Below the pieces are notes generated by a model that made no database searches, was not told where the DNA came from, and worked only from the letters and a program-made list of their open reading frames with translations. From contig CM056376.1 of NCBI GenBank assembly GCA_029718625.1, forward strand, positions 78,119,386 through 78,183,385: a stretch of 64,000 nt of DNA, given 5' to 3'. Below, piece by piece: positions 24,286-36,345 of this stretch (its first letter is position 1; each line of letters begins with the position of its first letter). This DNA is from Synaphobranchus kaupii (Eukaryota > Chordata > Actinopteri > Anguilliformes > Synaphobranchidae). Both the position numbers and the translations under genes were made by a program.

Positions 24286-24873
24286 GTAACAGTTACATTA
24301 GATTACCTGGTTTTTCCATGCATTAACAGTTACATTAGATTACCTGGTTTTTCCATGCAGTAACAGTTACATTAGATTACCTGGTTTTTCCATGCATTAA
24401 CAGTTACATTAGATTACCTGGTTTTTCCATGCAGTAACAGTTACGTAGATTATCTGGTTTTTCCATGCAGTAACAGTTACATTAGATTACCTGGTTTTTC
24501 CATGCAGTAACCGTTACATTAGATTACCTGGTTCTTCCATGCAGGAACAGTTACATTAGATTACCTGGTTTTTCCATGCAGTAACAGTTACATTAGATTA
24601 CCTGTTTTTTCCATGCAGTAACAGTTACATTAGATTACCTGGTTTTTCCATGCAGTAACAGTTACATTAGATTACCTGGTTCTTCCATGCAGTAACAGTT
24701 ACATTAGATTACCTGGTTTTTCCATGCAGTAACAGTTACGTAGATTACTTGGTTTTTCCATGCAGTAACAGTTACATTAGATTACCTGGTTTTTCCATGC
24801 AGTAACAGTTACAGTAGATTACCTGGTTTTTCCATGCAGTAACAGTTACGTAGATTACCTGGTTTGTCCATTG
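24286..24873 (+). repeat. 37-bp minisatellite, 16 units
   Basis: The unit starts GTAACAGTTACATTAGATTA and continues CCTGGTTTTTCCATGCA. Sixteen head-to-tail copies run with no spacer. Three units (5, 13, 16) are 35 bp because ATTAG is replaced by GTAG after GTTAC. Units 1-4 alternate GTAAC and TTAAC starts, a short higher-order pattern. GTAACAGTTAC is itself a near-perfect palindrome. The last unit decays into TTTGTCCATTGAG. Confidence 0.97.
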
Positions 24874-24874
24874 A

Positions 24875-26750
24875 GTGTTTGATTGTCACTTTACATTAAC
24901 TACTGTATGTCTGTTACATTATTGGGACTAAAGCCATACAGTCTGTTGGGCTTTATGATGCATATGTTTGTAAGAGTTGTCTGCAGCTAAATATTAGGAC
25001 TATATGTGAAAGAATAAATGTTTTCTAGATCTGCCCATATTGTTTGACCTCTGGTCCATTATGATTACCATTGAAGAGGCATTTTCTTTCACTATTCTCT
25101 CTGCCAGATCAAACATATGCACCTATGTGTGCTTTACTCCACGCTATCATTTAACTGCAAACCAATATTTCCCCAAATTGTTTGGTTTTTGAATAATGGC
25201 CCAGAACCTGACAAAGTGGCTGAATCTGCTAAGATCCTATTCCAGTGTGCAGATTAATTTGCACCTCTTGGAGTTTTACCCTAAAAATAATTTTTGGCAT
25301 GTATAATAATGCCCTCTTGTTAAAAAATGTTCCAGAAATGAATACAAAGCTTTTATGGCACAAAAACTGAAAACTGTATTCTTACTGTATACTATAATAA
25401 TGCTCTACGAAATTCAAAGTAAATTCCAAACACTGAAACTGTGAGCAGTCAGAGAGGCCAGATGCATCATCGGAATGAGAGAATGCCTCCAGCCAGCAAC
25501 AGAGGAGAAAGAGAGTCAGCCAGCTGGAGAGAATGAAGCCCAAAGACTGGTAAATAAGAAAATAATTCACAGGCGGCATGCTGCTGACTTTCAGAATCGG
25601 TCAGGCTTGGCTGAGCAGCTCTCTCCTCACCGTCAGCAGAAGCCTTGTGAATTATTTCTCCATGTGTTGTTTGTGGCTCTGTTACTTTCCAATCAGGGTA
25701 TTGTTATTACCCAAACAGCCCCAGAGACTGAGCAGCAGAAAAATTACCATGGTAAGTTGTGCACTTGTAATCATCCCCCAACTTCTTGCGTGGTATAGGA
25801 AGGGACGGTTTTATCGCGGTGGGCAAACTTAATTTCAGCCACATCTTTTAGATAAAAATATGAATATAAACAGCATAAATACACAGACTGCAGTACAATA
25901 CATTGCATTATTTTAAATGTTCCCTAAGGTTGTTGCAAAAGGATGCAATAACAAGGACATGATTCTATGGTTTTAAAAGTGAAAGGAGTCCGACATTTTG
26001 TTCAGTGTGTGGCTATTTAGTATTTTTGTGCATATAATGGAATGATGGAATGAAATTAACAATTTTCTTTTTGTGCAGCCGCTACTTTCAGTTGGTATGC
26101 TTTTACAAATATCATTTTGACATGAATGCATACTTTCTGTAATTGGCAGTCCTATTCCAGACCTTAAATGCTTAACAACATCTAATGCAGTGAACAAAAT
26201 CTCAGCAGGTTCACTCTATCAGAATAATTGTGAAAGGTTACAGGACTGCTTCAGTTTTTAATTACAGACTGTAGCTCCCCAGGTGCATGGATATGGCAGT
26301 GCTCCATAATATACAAAATGCCACTGGCTCAAATAATTACAGATTTCCAGTCATGTTTATTAGCATGCTGACACTGTGGGATTTTACATTCTGGCCACAA
26401 GCCTACCTGACAGTACACTGAGGTTATGATTCTTCTGACATTTCTTTGTGTTATTGATACAATAAAAACTAGAAGATGGCACTCAATAGAACGAATACCT
26501 CCACCAACTATGCAATTGTCGAGATATGCCAGTTCCACATGTTGGATATTCACCAAAAGTTAATTATTTATTCCAAGCCCTTGACATCAGGAGATGTCAT
26601 GCGTTTTCATGCCTGTATCTCAAATCGGGATTGAGATATGCCTGTTTAAATTCTAGCCACTCTTAAGCATTTTAGTCAGTTATTGCAAGACCACATCGTC
26701 AGTCAGCACTATATTTGTTCAGTGGTTGGAAATGACTTCTCCAACAGCCC
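24875..26750. other. Gene-free stretch, mostly unique
   Basis: Frames of 107 and 84 codons at 25475-25832 overlap each other in different frames and show no domain. No mobile element is recognised. Confidence 0.45.
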
Positions 26751-26814
26751 CCTGAAAATGCCCCTCCCCCTTTTTTTGGTGTGAAAAGTTAATCAGTTGT
26801 TCCATGCCCTATGA

Positions 26815-26950
26815 CCAAGTTTTCCACAAAGTTTCATGCAAATCCGTTCATAACGTTTGGAGATATCCTGCTAACAGACAGACAAAAAGACAGACAGATG
26901 AACTGGGGGAAAAAACATAACCTCCATCAACCTCCTGCTGGTGGAGGTAG
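26815..26950 (+). repeat. 3'-end fragment of a non-LTR retrotransposon-like repeat
   Basis: The segment has GTTTCATGCAAATCCGTTCA, then ACAGACAGACAAAAAGACAG, then ATAACCTCC and a GGAGGTA hairpin. This arrangement is common at the tails of fish LINE-like repeats. Only the tail is present. Confidence 0.4.
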
Positions 26951-27320
26951 ATGTATATGAGGAGCAACATTGCATGATTACATTTTATAACAAGCAGTGT
27001 CAGCTTTACTAATTTGGGTTTAGTGTTCATCAAGTGGCCAGGGTTGGGGTAAGCTAAGTTGATTTGGGGAACTTCAGGGAGACATAGAGGTACACCCATT
27101 CAGAACAAACACATATCATATTATGAATGGAGGAAAGATCATATCATCTTAGCAATGTGCAACAATAATAACTGCATTTGCATAGGGCATTACACAAACA
27201 TTTCTGTGGCTACAATTATTGGGATGGCAGGTATGCCATCCGCCAAGTTACGGCTTGGCGAGGCATGCCCCATACCTAGTATACAGCACAGAGAGTTTGG
27301 CACTTTTCAGGGTTTCCTAC

Positions 27321-27915
27321 AATTCAATTCAATTTTATTTGTATAGCGCTTTTTACAGAGAACTGTCACAAAGAAGCTGCACAGGGAAACAGAAGGAAAA
27401 TTGAGCAAAAAACCAGGCCTTAGCCCCCAACCAGCAAAATGAGGTAAACTCCCCGGTAGGGGAGAAAAAAAACACTGAACAGTGGCGAGAAAAAACTCCC
27501 CAGTGGGAAGAAATCTCGGAAGGAACCTGGCTAGAGAGGGGGTGCCCATCCTTCGCTGGCCGGCCCGGTTTAGACTAAAGGTGGACTGAATGGTAATAGT
27601 CAATTCAATAATCAGTTCAATCATCAGTTCAAAGGGGGTGGGGTGATGCATCTGGGACTCCGGTTGCGTGAAGTCGGGAGGATAAACCAAAGGAGGGACG
27701 GGTCCGAAGCAGTCTGCAAACTCAGGGTGAGGGGCATAACTGGAGCAGTCTGCAAACTCAGGGTGAGAGGGGGACGGGCCGGAGTAATCTGTAGCTCAGG
27801 GTGAGAGAGGAAAAAAAAGAAGGTTAGCCCCCGACCCCCCCCTCCCCCCCGACATCCTTAACTATAGGATTGACTAAAGAGGTACGTTTTTAGCCTACAC
27901 TTAAAGACAGAAAGT
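27321..27915 (-). mobile_element. 5'-truncated LINE-like insertion in copy A
   Basis: Copy B continues straight across this point with TTCCTACAGAAGTAACC, whereas copy A has about 590 extra bases. They begin with AATTC repeats and ATTTTATTTGTATAGCGC, a common fish retrotransposon 3' end read on the complement (GCGCTATACAAATAAAAT then AATTG repeats). About 40 bp of target seems deleted. A short GGAGTTTTTTCTCGCCA-like block follows. No reverse transcriptase is retained. Confidence 0.6.
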
Positions 27916-28216
27916 GTGTAAAAACATTCATTTCTGTATGTTCTGACCTCATGTAACCACACAGCATTCAGATACAACTTCACACATCCACACAATAAAG
28001 CCCCAAACTTGGGTTATTTTGCCGTTTTTCTCCTTCTTCTTCTTCCTATTTTTCCTGCCAAACTGCCTGCCTCCGTCGCGATGTTATCCAATGGGGAGAA
28101 TTATTCTTTGAGGGTATGATCCGTATACCTGCTCATTAAGCTTATCGCCCAATAATAACGCTTCATACTAATGTTTTTTAATGTCAATATAGCTAATGGC
28201 TTCACTCTTTCCAAGA

Positions 28217-28285
28217 AGCTACTGTGGCCTAATGGTCAGAGTTGCTGTCTCTGACACAGGATTGTGGGTTCGAGCCCAGCAGGGC
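28217..28285 (+). repeat. tRNA-like pol III promoter inside copy A
   Basis: A box TGGCCTAATGG (28224-28234) and B box GGTTCGAGCCC (28267-28277) sit at tRNA-like spacing. Acceptor-stem pairing is poor, so this is a SINE-type head rather than a working tRNA gene. The same segment is kept in copy B at 53366-53436. Confidence 0.6.
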
Positions 28286-28695
28286 ACATGCTTATTTTCC
28301 TCAAAAACAATGTGCAACTGTTAAGTACTTTTCATTTATTACACTGTTATTATTTTCACATTAACACATTAACATATTTTTATTGCAAAGGCAAAAGAGG
28401 TTTCTAATATTAACTGTTCAATGTATCACTTGTACTATATCACACCCCCCCAAACCCTCGCTCTTGTCTGGTTTGGGGGAGGGTGTTACGCTCTGCTCTT
28501 GCGGTCATGACTGACTGAAGTCCGAACCTCAATGTACCCTTGCCTCGGCCAACATTTCTTTATTCGTTAATTTCTTCACTTCAGCTCTGTTCACTTTATC
28601 CTTTTCACACATAACACAATGTCACCATAAAATGAACTACTAGGAAAATTAAGAATTTACGATAATACATTAAGAATTGACGATAGCCTACTATA

Positions 28696-29777
28696 TGTGA
28701 TGTTCTCACTCCCGTCCTGTTGTGTCCCGTGTTTCACTTGTTCCCTCGTATCATGTTTGTTTTTTCCTGTTTGTTTCCCATGTGCTGCAGGTTGGGCGTG
28801 GTTTTCCCTTTCGTGTCACTCTGTTCCACTACTCATTATCCGCCTATCCCTTTCCTCCCTTCCGCATGCATCCCACACACTCTCTGCTCCGTTAATCACT
28901 CACGCATACATTCGCATGCGGCACCTAATTGATACTTGTTAATGTTTGTATTTAGTCACCCGGTGTTCTTTGTCCTGTGCCAGTTTGTTAAGTCTCTTTG
29001 TAGTAACTCTCTGGTCTTGTCTCGTGGATACATTGTATCTAGTCCTGTCTTGCCAACTTTAAGAGCCTTGTCTTGCATTCTGCGTTGACTCGCCGTTTCC
29101 AGGTCTGTCCAGCTTTGATCGGCTCTCGCCGGGAACGGCGCAAACACGCTGTTCAGTCTGTCCTGCCTCACTGTACTAACTTATGTCTGCTCTGAGTCTA
29201 CCGGCCTGTAGTTGCTTGTATATCCTGCTTGTGTTGCTGTTTCTGCCAACCAGCTGCTGTGTGTGCATGCAGCCGGTGCTCCAGATCTGCTAACCAGCGG
29301 CGGTGCGTGCCTCCTGTTTGTGCTGCTGCTGCCAACCTGCTGCTGTGTGCACGTCCAGCCGGGACCCCAGCTCTGCTAACCTGCAGCTGTTCCTGCCACT
29401 CTGCTCTGCCCTGTCTCCCGCTCCCCGCTCCTCCTCTGCTCAGCCTGTCTGGATCCCTGCCACCACCACCAGTCCCTGGCCTCCCCGTTCCTGCTGATCC
29501 CCTGCTGAACTCATTCCCTGATTGTCTGTCTATTCTTGTTCTCCCTATGTTTCAGGAGGAATTCTGGTCGAAGCAATAATTTATTGGAGTTATTGAACTT
29601 CCTGTGTTTGGTGTCGTGCATTTGAGTCCAGTTCCTATTCGGAACCGTGACTGACTATTCTTGTTCTCCCTATGCTTCAGGAGGAATTCTGGTCGAAGCA
29701 ATAAATTATTGGAGTTATTGAACTTCCTGTGTATTGAGTCGTGCATTTGAGTCCAGTTCAAACTCAGAACCGTAACA
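28696..29777 (+). mobile_element. Solo LTR, 1082 bp, perfect TSD CTATA
   Basis: CTATA at 28691-28695 and 29778-29782 flanks TGTGATGTTC...CCGTAACA. Copy B of the surrounding repeat lacks this block, which independently proves it is an insertion. A C/T-rich middle is followed by a 124-bp tandem duplication (29530-29653 and 29654-29777), each unit with GGAGGAATTCTGGTCGAAGC and an AATAAA or AATAAT. The duplication ends exactly at the LTR end. A 5-bp TSD fits Gypsy or BEL. Confidence 0.88.
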
Positions 29778-30754
29778 CTATAAGCTGCAATCCCTTAAGA
29801 CATCGCATTTATAAACCTCCAATTCCCTAAACATATATGATTCATGGTTAGTCACTTAAAAAAAAATTACTATAGCCTCCGAACATTGCTCTAGTCTATG
29901 GTACTCTGCTGACAATGTATCTTACTGCAAACACTTTTAATTATAATTATAATCAGAAGAATAATCTCTGGTAGGCTACTTTTTAGTAGTTTTCTTGCTG
30001 GCTAAGATTCCTGGGAAATATGTGTTGTCCAATTAAGCTTGTTAGCCAACGTTAGTTTTGCCAGAGAAAATTCAGTCAGCTGCTAGTCAGGAAGCAGGTA
30101 CAAGCTAGGCTACTACAAAGCGAATCAACATGCCTTACATCCATTGCACTACAGAAAACTAAACTAAACCTAGCTGCATGGTCCGGTACCAAAAGATTTC
30201 CCACAGACAACGTTAGACTACACTACCGGAAAAAAAAAACCGCAAAGGTATTATGCTGTGCTTATGAAGTTTGGCAGCTCGTAGCCCAGACATGGAAGCT
30301 TGGAGTTACGCATCCGACAAGCCAGTGTTGAATAGCCTAACGTTATTTCTATAGAATACTAATACACTTATTTTACAACTGTATTTCCATATTTTAGGCT
30401 GTATGTATTTCTTTCAGATACAATGTGTTTGCGTTTAGCCTATTGTGCATACATGTCTCCATATAGACTTGGTTAATTAATTTGCATGCTTCTTCATGGT
30501 CCATAGTTCAGGTGGTGCTGTTCATTGTATTTCATTAGACATTAAATACAGCTCATCTCCAAACTCTTTTAATGTAATTGTGGGCTATCGCTAATAGGAG
30601 AACTGTTATCATTCTCGTCAGTAGAGGGCGTTATGGTTACGCGAATGTCTGCATGCATTTATTTGGAATGCATGTACTATTCTGTATGCATGTCTCTCTC
30701 GATGTCATTATCTTCATGCATTGTTCATCATTAGTTAGCTACCAAAAATAAGTG

Positions 30755-31975
30755 ATATCTGAACAAAAACGTCTCCGACGTAAAAAAAAGCCAAGTTACT
30801 CACGCATAGCCTACAGAGCGCTCCCTATAAGTCCTTAATTCCAACTTGCAAAAACTAGGCCTGCTTTTAAAAGTATTGATATCAAAATGTGGCCAAGTTA
30901 CAACTAACAATATTGCCTATCGTAGCTCACACTATATAAACTAGCTCTATTCCAAAGCAATGCTATCCAAACTTTCCTAAATTATTTAATGCAACTTGGC
31001 CCTGTGTTTCTTCATCTTACCATCTCAAGAGAATGTGGTCAATGAAACTGTATGTTCCACATCACACTGCAAAATGAGAATAATTTATAGTGGAAATACT
31101 CTGATACAGATGTGTTGCACTTAGAAATTAAACAGAAAAATTACAACACTATAGGGCATGTTTGAATAATTGTCTGCATCCACTGCTTTGGGTCTGTGAA
31201 AAGCACAGAATGAATAAAATGTATTATAATTATTATTATGTATTTATTTATTTGGAATATTTGGATTTCTATCAAAAACCTGTGTGGTCCTACAGAGCAT
31301 AGATATCCTTGTGTTCACAAAATTGTTTGCAAATATCATAACTATTATTATGTTAAGAAAATTAGTACTATTACTTATTTTCCATCATCTGACCCACAAA
31401 CATGTCTGGATACGTTTGTAGAAATGCTATATGTACGCTGTTTAAAACATATTACTTATTTTTATCTGCATTTATTTATTCATCCCCCCTTTCTCTATTG
31501 TACATGATGTTTCTTGATATAAATGTCTGCTTGTGAATTGTAAAGAAATCTGTAGCAGCAGTTAACATTTTAAAACCTGTACATTTTCTAAAGTAAACTT
31601 GCCAAGAAAGTATAACCATATCCTTTCTGGAGTGTAATTATTCATGAACTGTTAAAAACATTAATTGAAATCATATGTTGTTCCATGAGGCGCAATCTCT
31701 TCATATGCTAAGATGAAGAAACACGGCCAAGTTGCATTAAATAATTTAGGAAAGTTTGGATAGCATTGCTTTGGAATAGAGCTAGTTTATTTAGTGTGAG
31801 CTACGATAGGCAATATTGTTAGTTGTAACATGGCCACATTTTGATATCAATACTTTTAAAGGCAGGCCTAGTTTTTGCAAATTGGAATTAAGGATTTATA
31901 GACAGCGCTCTGTAGGCTATGCATGAGTAACTTGGCTTTTTTTTTTTTTTACATCTGAGACGTTTTTGTTCAGAT
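30755..31975. repeat. Foldback unit at the end of copy A
   Basis: The arm at 30755-31022 is inverted at about 31698-31975 with high identity (CAAAAACGTCTC, AAGCCAAGTTACTCACGC, GATATCAAAATGTGGCC, CTAAATTATTTAATGCAAC). The loop of about 680 bp carries an 89-codon frame that is also partly open in copy B. This is a non-autonomous DNA transposon with about 270-bp TIRs. The homologous unit in copy B is at 55165-56425. Confidence 0.8.
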
Positions 31976-31984
31976 AGTTAAATA

Positions 31985-33040
31985 CACTACATGGCCAAAA
32001 GTATATGGATGCCTTCTCATCCAACATCTCATTCCAAAGTCATGGGCATTAATATGGAGTTTGCTGCTATAACAGCCTCCATTCTCCTGGGAAGGCTTTC
32101 CACTAGATGTTGGAACATTGCTGTGTGGATTTGTTTCCATTTAATCAGAAGAGCATTAGTGAGGTCGGGCACTGATGTGGGGCTATTAGGCCTGGCTTGC
32201 AGTTAGCTTTCCAATTGATTTAAATGGTGTTTGATGGGGTTGAGGTCAGGGCTCTGTGCAGGCCAGTCAAGTTTTTCTATACCGATTTCGACAAAACATT
32301 TCTGTATGGACCTCTATTTGTGCACGGCGGCATTGTCATTCTGAATCAGGAAAGTGCCTTCCCAAAAATGTTGCCACAAAGTTGGAAACCTAGAATCGTC
32401 TAGAATGTCATTGTATGCTGTAGTGTTAAGATTTGCCTTCACTGGAACTAAGGAGCCTAGTCTGAAGCATGAAAAACAGCCCCAGACCAAGGGGTGTTGT
32501 GAAGGAATTTTCTGTTTTACAATATGTGTGTATTAACATGGAGACAATCACATGATTATTATTAAACATTTATTATAGTTTTGATTATTAGTAGATCAAT
32601 TATATTGAATTAAGTAATTTATACTTAATTCAACATATACTCTATGCAAACACATGAGCTACACCTGCTAGGCCTCAAGCAGGCTCTGTGTCTTTCTGCA
32701 AGAGACAGGCAGTCTGTGAGATGGATGTTTCTGTTGAACATTCCTGACCAAGGCTGAAGGTTATCTAGAGTCTAAACACTGGAAAGTTTTAACACCCCTG
32801 TTTTCTGTATTATTTAGGAATACGCCCCTTGTGGCAAATCACTAAGGAGTGTGTATAAATATCGGTGTATTCTGTTTTCGAGTCAGAGTGATCTGGTGAG
32901 ATCCTCTCATTCTGGTTTATCTGCAAATAAACTAAGATTCTTATTCTTATTAATATACGGTTTTTGTGGTGGTTCTGTTTGGACAGACTTGCTCACTGTG
33001 TGTAAAAGGGAAATTCCACGATAATTTTGGCCATATAGTG
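31985..33040 (-). mobile_element. Tc1-type transposon remnant, interrupted
   Basis: The left end CACTACATGGCCAAAAGTAT (preceded by TA) and right end ATTTTGGCCATATAGTG are inverted repeats of the common fish Tc1 terminus. Between 32000 and 32500 the minus strand encodes broken pieces of a Tc1 transposase C-terminal half with stops in every frame. A foreign LTR-like block separates it from its right TIR. Confidence 0.6.
32498..33010 (+). mobile_element. LTR-like insertion inside the Tc1 remnant
   Basis: Starting near TGTGAAGGAATTTTCTG, it holds a TATA motif GTATAAATATCGG (about 32853) and, about 70 bp downstream, an AATAAA (about 32926) before ending near GGACAGACTTGCTCA. This promoter-to-polyA order is typical of an LTR. 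No TSD could be found, so its ends are approximate. Confidence 0.4.
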
Positions 33041-33041
33041 T

Positions 33042-34270
33042 GGCTTCCAGTTTATTATTTTGCAAAAGCCATGACCATAAATATATTTGGTGAAAATCAG
33101 GACGGAGCTCTCCTTTTAGATTGGGTGCATATCTCAAGTGAGAATATGCATATCCCTGATTTACTTCAGTCTTAAGTAGCTGAGGATGCGTAAAAAAACA
33201 CATGAAGTCAGGATTGGACCCATGGCATCTTAACCCAAACCAACCTTTTTTCTTTCTTAGTTTTGTCACAGAATTAGTTAATGTAACATTCCCTAAGACT
33301 TATGGCAGTTCTTACTCCACTATTATTTCTTCCATGTTTTAAATATTCTGAATTATATTATATTATACTCAGAAATATAACAACTGTATGTACACGTACA
33401 TAAGAAAAGCCTGTATGAGAATAAGCTTGCTTGGAGGAGGAAGTGAACAACGTTTAAAAGACAAGAGGAGTCTAGGATTGGATAATCTGTGCTCCAGGTG
33501 TGTGTTGCCTCGCTTTCAGTAACCTTGAGTGGCAGAGGTTGAGTTTGCTTTGGCAAGGTGCCTGGCCTGAGGTACCCTGATAACCCAGAACAGAAACACC
33601 ACCTGTCTGTAGACAGAGAGACAATGTGAATTAATACTCAAAAAAATAAGAAAAAAACAGACAACCAACTCTTGCTGTTAAAAAAAATATTTCGTAACAC
33701 TTTCTTAACATGAATGTTCATGTGTCTAGCACAGAACAGAGCACAGAAAAAAAGAAAAAATGCCTTCCTTGGTGAATGGCAAATTGAAATGGAATTTTAT
33801 TTTATTTTTTTGCCAACTGATATGGAAAAATTTTTTTCCTGGTTAAAGCCTTACTGTTGCAGTTTCTGGAAGACCAGCTGTCAAATGTGGCACAGTAGTA
33901 GTTGCCTCTCCAGGCAGCCAAATCCGATACTAACAAAGAAAAATCCATTCATTTTCTTTTTATTCGGAGTCTTTTATAGTCATATTTTTTGTAGCGGACA
34001 ATATAATTCCCATTATTTTAGACATCCTGACTAAACCAGGCAGAGGCAACAGCTGAGCTCGCTGACCTCTGCTGCTACTGGGTGGTCTGTGGACATTTGC
34101 TAAGGACAAGCATACAGTACTATGAGAAGAGACGGCACAAGACAATGGGGTTCTCCCAAGTTTCTATTACAAAGCATTGATAACTGTGTCCATGTGCTAA
34201 GCAGATGCTCTCATCCATACCAACTTGCATACAGGCAGCAAACAAAAAATGGAAACACCTATTTAAGCCA
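33042..34270. other. Gene-free stretch
   Basis: Frames of 106-120 codons here are in AT-rich DNA and lack any domain. Nothing else is recognised. Confidence 0.45.
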
Positions 34271-34275
34271 CTTAA

Positions 34276-34685
34276 AGGTTGTATCAGCGATTTTGGGTGG
34301 AAACATAAATGATCACATTCATCTGATTTTTCCTCACGATCCGCTAGCTGCCCGCCCCATAAGCAGGCCGTCAAAAAACCGCGTCTCTGTAGGCAGCCTA
34401 TGCTCCGAGATCGTACACAAAAACAAATGGTACTACCAACCACTCAAAACCAAAATAAACAGTATTCCAACCAATCACAATGATCTGCACAAACGCTAAT
34501 ACTCTTATCTCGCTGAAATCTTGACGGATTTACAAACGGTTTGGTTTCTTACAAACGTTATTAACGTGGTTATAATTCTGGATGCTTGAACACTATTTTT
34601 TAAAACATAACATAATTATTCATAAGTATGTTTGTTTGGGGTTTCGCTTCAGAAGTGACGTCACCCAAAATCGCTGATACAACCT
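34276..34685. mobile_element. TTAA-flanked MITE, 410 bp
   Basis: TTAA at 34272-34275 and 34686-34689 flanks near-identical TIRs: AGGTTGTATCAGCGATTTTG followed by GGTG, and its complement at the right. No coding capacity is present. TTAA target sites are used by piggyBac and Kolobok transposases. Confidence 0.85.
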
Positions 34686-35674
34686 TTAAGGGAGGGAGCT
34701 GGTTTTTGGATGCTCTGCCTGGGTGGAGATTTGCGGTCAACTGATCAGCAGCCTGTTTTGGCTTTCATTTAGAATGAATACATGGTCATCACAATCCTGA
34801 AGTATGTGCTTCCACCCACTGTTGCCCTTATCTGACTGTGTCTTTCCCTTGGAGTTGCATGCTGACATCACCTTACACCAGAGCTCTCAAACGCTACTCC
34901 TGAAGGACCGCAGTGTCTGCAATTATATACAAATATACACACATTAAAGTAGATACTGTCTTGAACCATGGACTGTGGCTTTATTGGATACCCTTAAAGC
35001 ACAACTGAACTTTGGTAGAACTTTGGGTTGTGTAGTTACCTGGACATGATATGAGTCCAAATGGTGGCAAAATATGTTTGTTAGTTGCTCTGTGCTCCCC
35101 TGGGGTGATAATCCAGAATAGGGTATTTGTCGCTCTCCATTCACTTCTATAAGGCAGCTAAAACGGTCTCAAAATGACACTTCTAGCACGTATACGAACT
35201 AGAATGAAGTGGATTATGTCAATACAAACAATAACCAGTCTTTGTACGTTTTTTGTGATTAAAATCATTTATAAAAGTACTATTTTCTTCAATGTTGTTA
35301 GCGAGCTACCAGAAAAGACTAGCAGACTAAATTTTGAGTAATTACGGTAAAAAGGTGGCAGCAAAATAATCGTTCATTATAAACAACCGATCAGACCTAA
35401 ACAGACAACATAAAAGACAACGCAGGTAGGCCATTTGCGGGTGTCATAAGCTAGTGTTGAAATTGATTTGTTCTGTCTGAATGTTGCAGTTCAGTAAACA
35501 TTCTATTTTGGAGAGGAGTGGAGACAAGCAAACTCCAAGTAGTTCAGAGGATATTGTTATTGAGATATTGTTTTTGAGAAAATAAAACACTTGTGAGAAT
35601 GCTGTCAATGTGTGCATTCTCTGTGTACAGAAAATGTCAACAGGTTATTAAAACAACTTCAGCTCTCCGTATTG

Positions 35675-35800
35675 GCTAACTAAACGATTAATACATTTAT
35701 ATTTTATGAACTAATGTGGTATCTAAACAGGAAAATGTGATGTCCATTTTTATCATAATATATAAATTACATACCCTACATTGGTTGATGAGTCATAGAC
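35675..35800 (+). repeat. Direct repeat, partner at 36225-36345
   Basis: CTAAACGATTAATACATTTA then ATTTTATGAACTAA, and GTGATGTCCATTTTTATCA with ATATATAAATTACATACC, recur at 36225-36345. The two copies are separated by about 550 bp that includes an L2-type tail. Confidence 0.8.
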
Positions 35801-36151
35801 CTGTCATATTTTGTCTTAACGTTTGTATCATGCGTGTGTGTGTGTGCAATTCAAATAATGTCACACAATTGCTTGGTTGTAGACGAGAGGAAATAATGTA
35901 GGCTACTTCATGAAAATTTGCTCTACGCCTCCAAAACGCACACATCCCACGCACATGCTTCAATGGGAACATGCTTTTATCAAAACAGTCATGTGATTGC
36001 TATTTTATCTTGTCACCTCACTTATCCTACCACAGAGATGTTAAAGTGAAAAAAACAAAACAACTTGGGTCAATTAATATGTGCTAACATACAGGATGTT
36101 TTATTGGTTGATGAGTACATTTTTTGTATCTGTTTTTAGTATAATCTCTTT

Positions 36152-36235
36152 ACATTACATTAGTCATTTAGCAGACGCTTTTATCCAAAGCGACATACAA
36201 TAAGTGCTTGTTGCCTCTGCCTACCCTACGTGTCC
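36152..36235 (-). repeat. L2/SINE 3'-tail fragment
   Basis: ATTACATTAGTCATTTAGCA followed by GACGCTTTTATCCAAAGCGA is the complement of the 3' tail shared by the L2 element at 47868-49640 and the SINE at 44811-45027. Only the tail is present, so this is a severely 5'-truncated insertion. Confidence 0.65.
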
Positions 36236-36345
36236 TAACGATTAATAAAGTTATATTTTATGAACTAAACTAAGGTTTCTAAACAAAAAAAACGTGATGT
36301 CCATTTTTTATCACAATATATAAATTACATACCTGTTCTTCACTG

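Larger units (their letters stand above)
27219..31975 (+). repeat. Composite repeat, copy A
   Basis: From ATTGGGATGGCAGGTATGCC to about 31975 this block matches 52918-56425 in the same order and orientation. Both contain half of the palindromic MITE family, a tRNA-like pol III promoter, a CCCCCAAACC...GGTTTGGGGG hairpin, an AT-rich middle, and a terminal foldback. Copy A differs by two insertions (27321-27915 and 28696-29777). It is either a large non-autonomous element or a segmental duplication. No TSD could be fixed. Confidence 0.75.

Noticed and set aside
24286..24873. Regular 37-bp repeats that look like a CRISPR array at first sight
   Set aside because: The units are directly adjacent with no unique spacers, and the rest of the window is eukaryotic; it is a minisatellite.
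28217..28285. Possible functional tRNA gene
   Set aside because: A and B boxes are present, but acceptor-stem pairing is poor and the segment is embedded in a repeated block with a second diverged copy.
31238..31507. 89-codon frame also partly open in copy B (55745-55951)
   Set aside because: Its conservation is explained by the two DNA copies; it lies in the AT-rich loop of a foldback and shows no known motif.
34979..35330. Possible MITE containing ATTCACTTCTATAAGGCAGC
   Set aside because: It resembles common fish repeats, but no inverted ends or TSD could be located.
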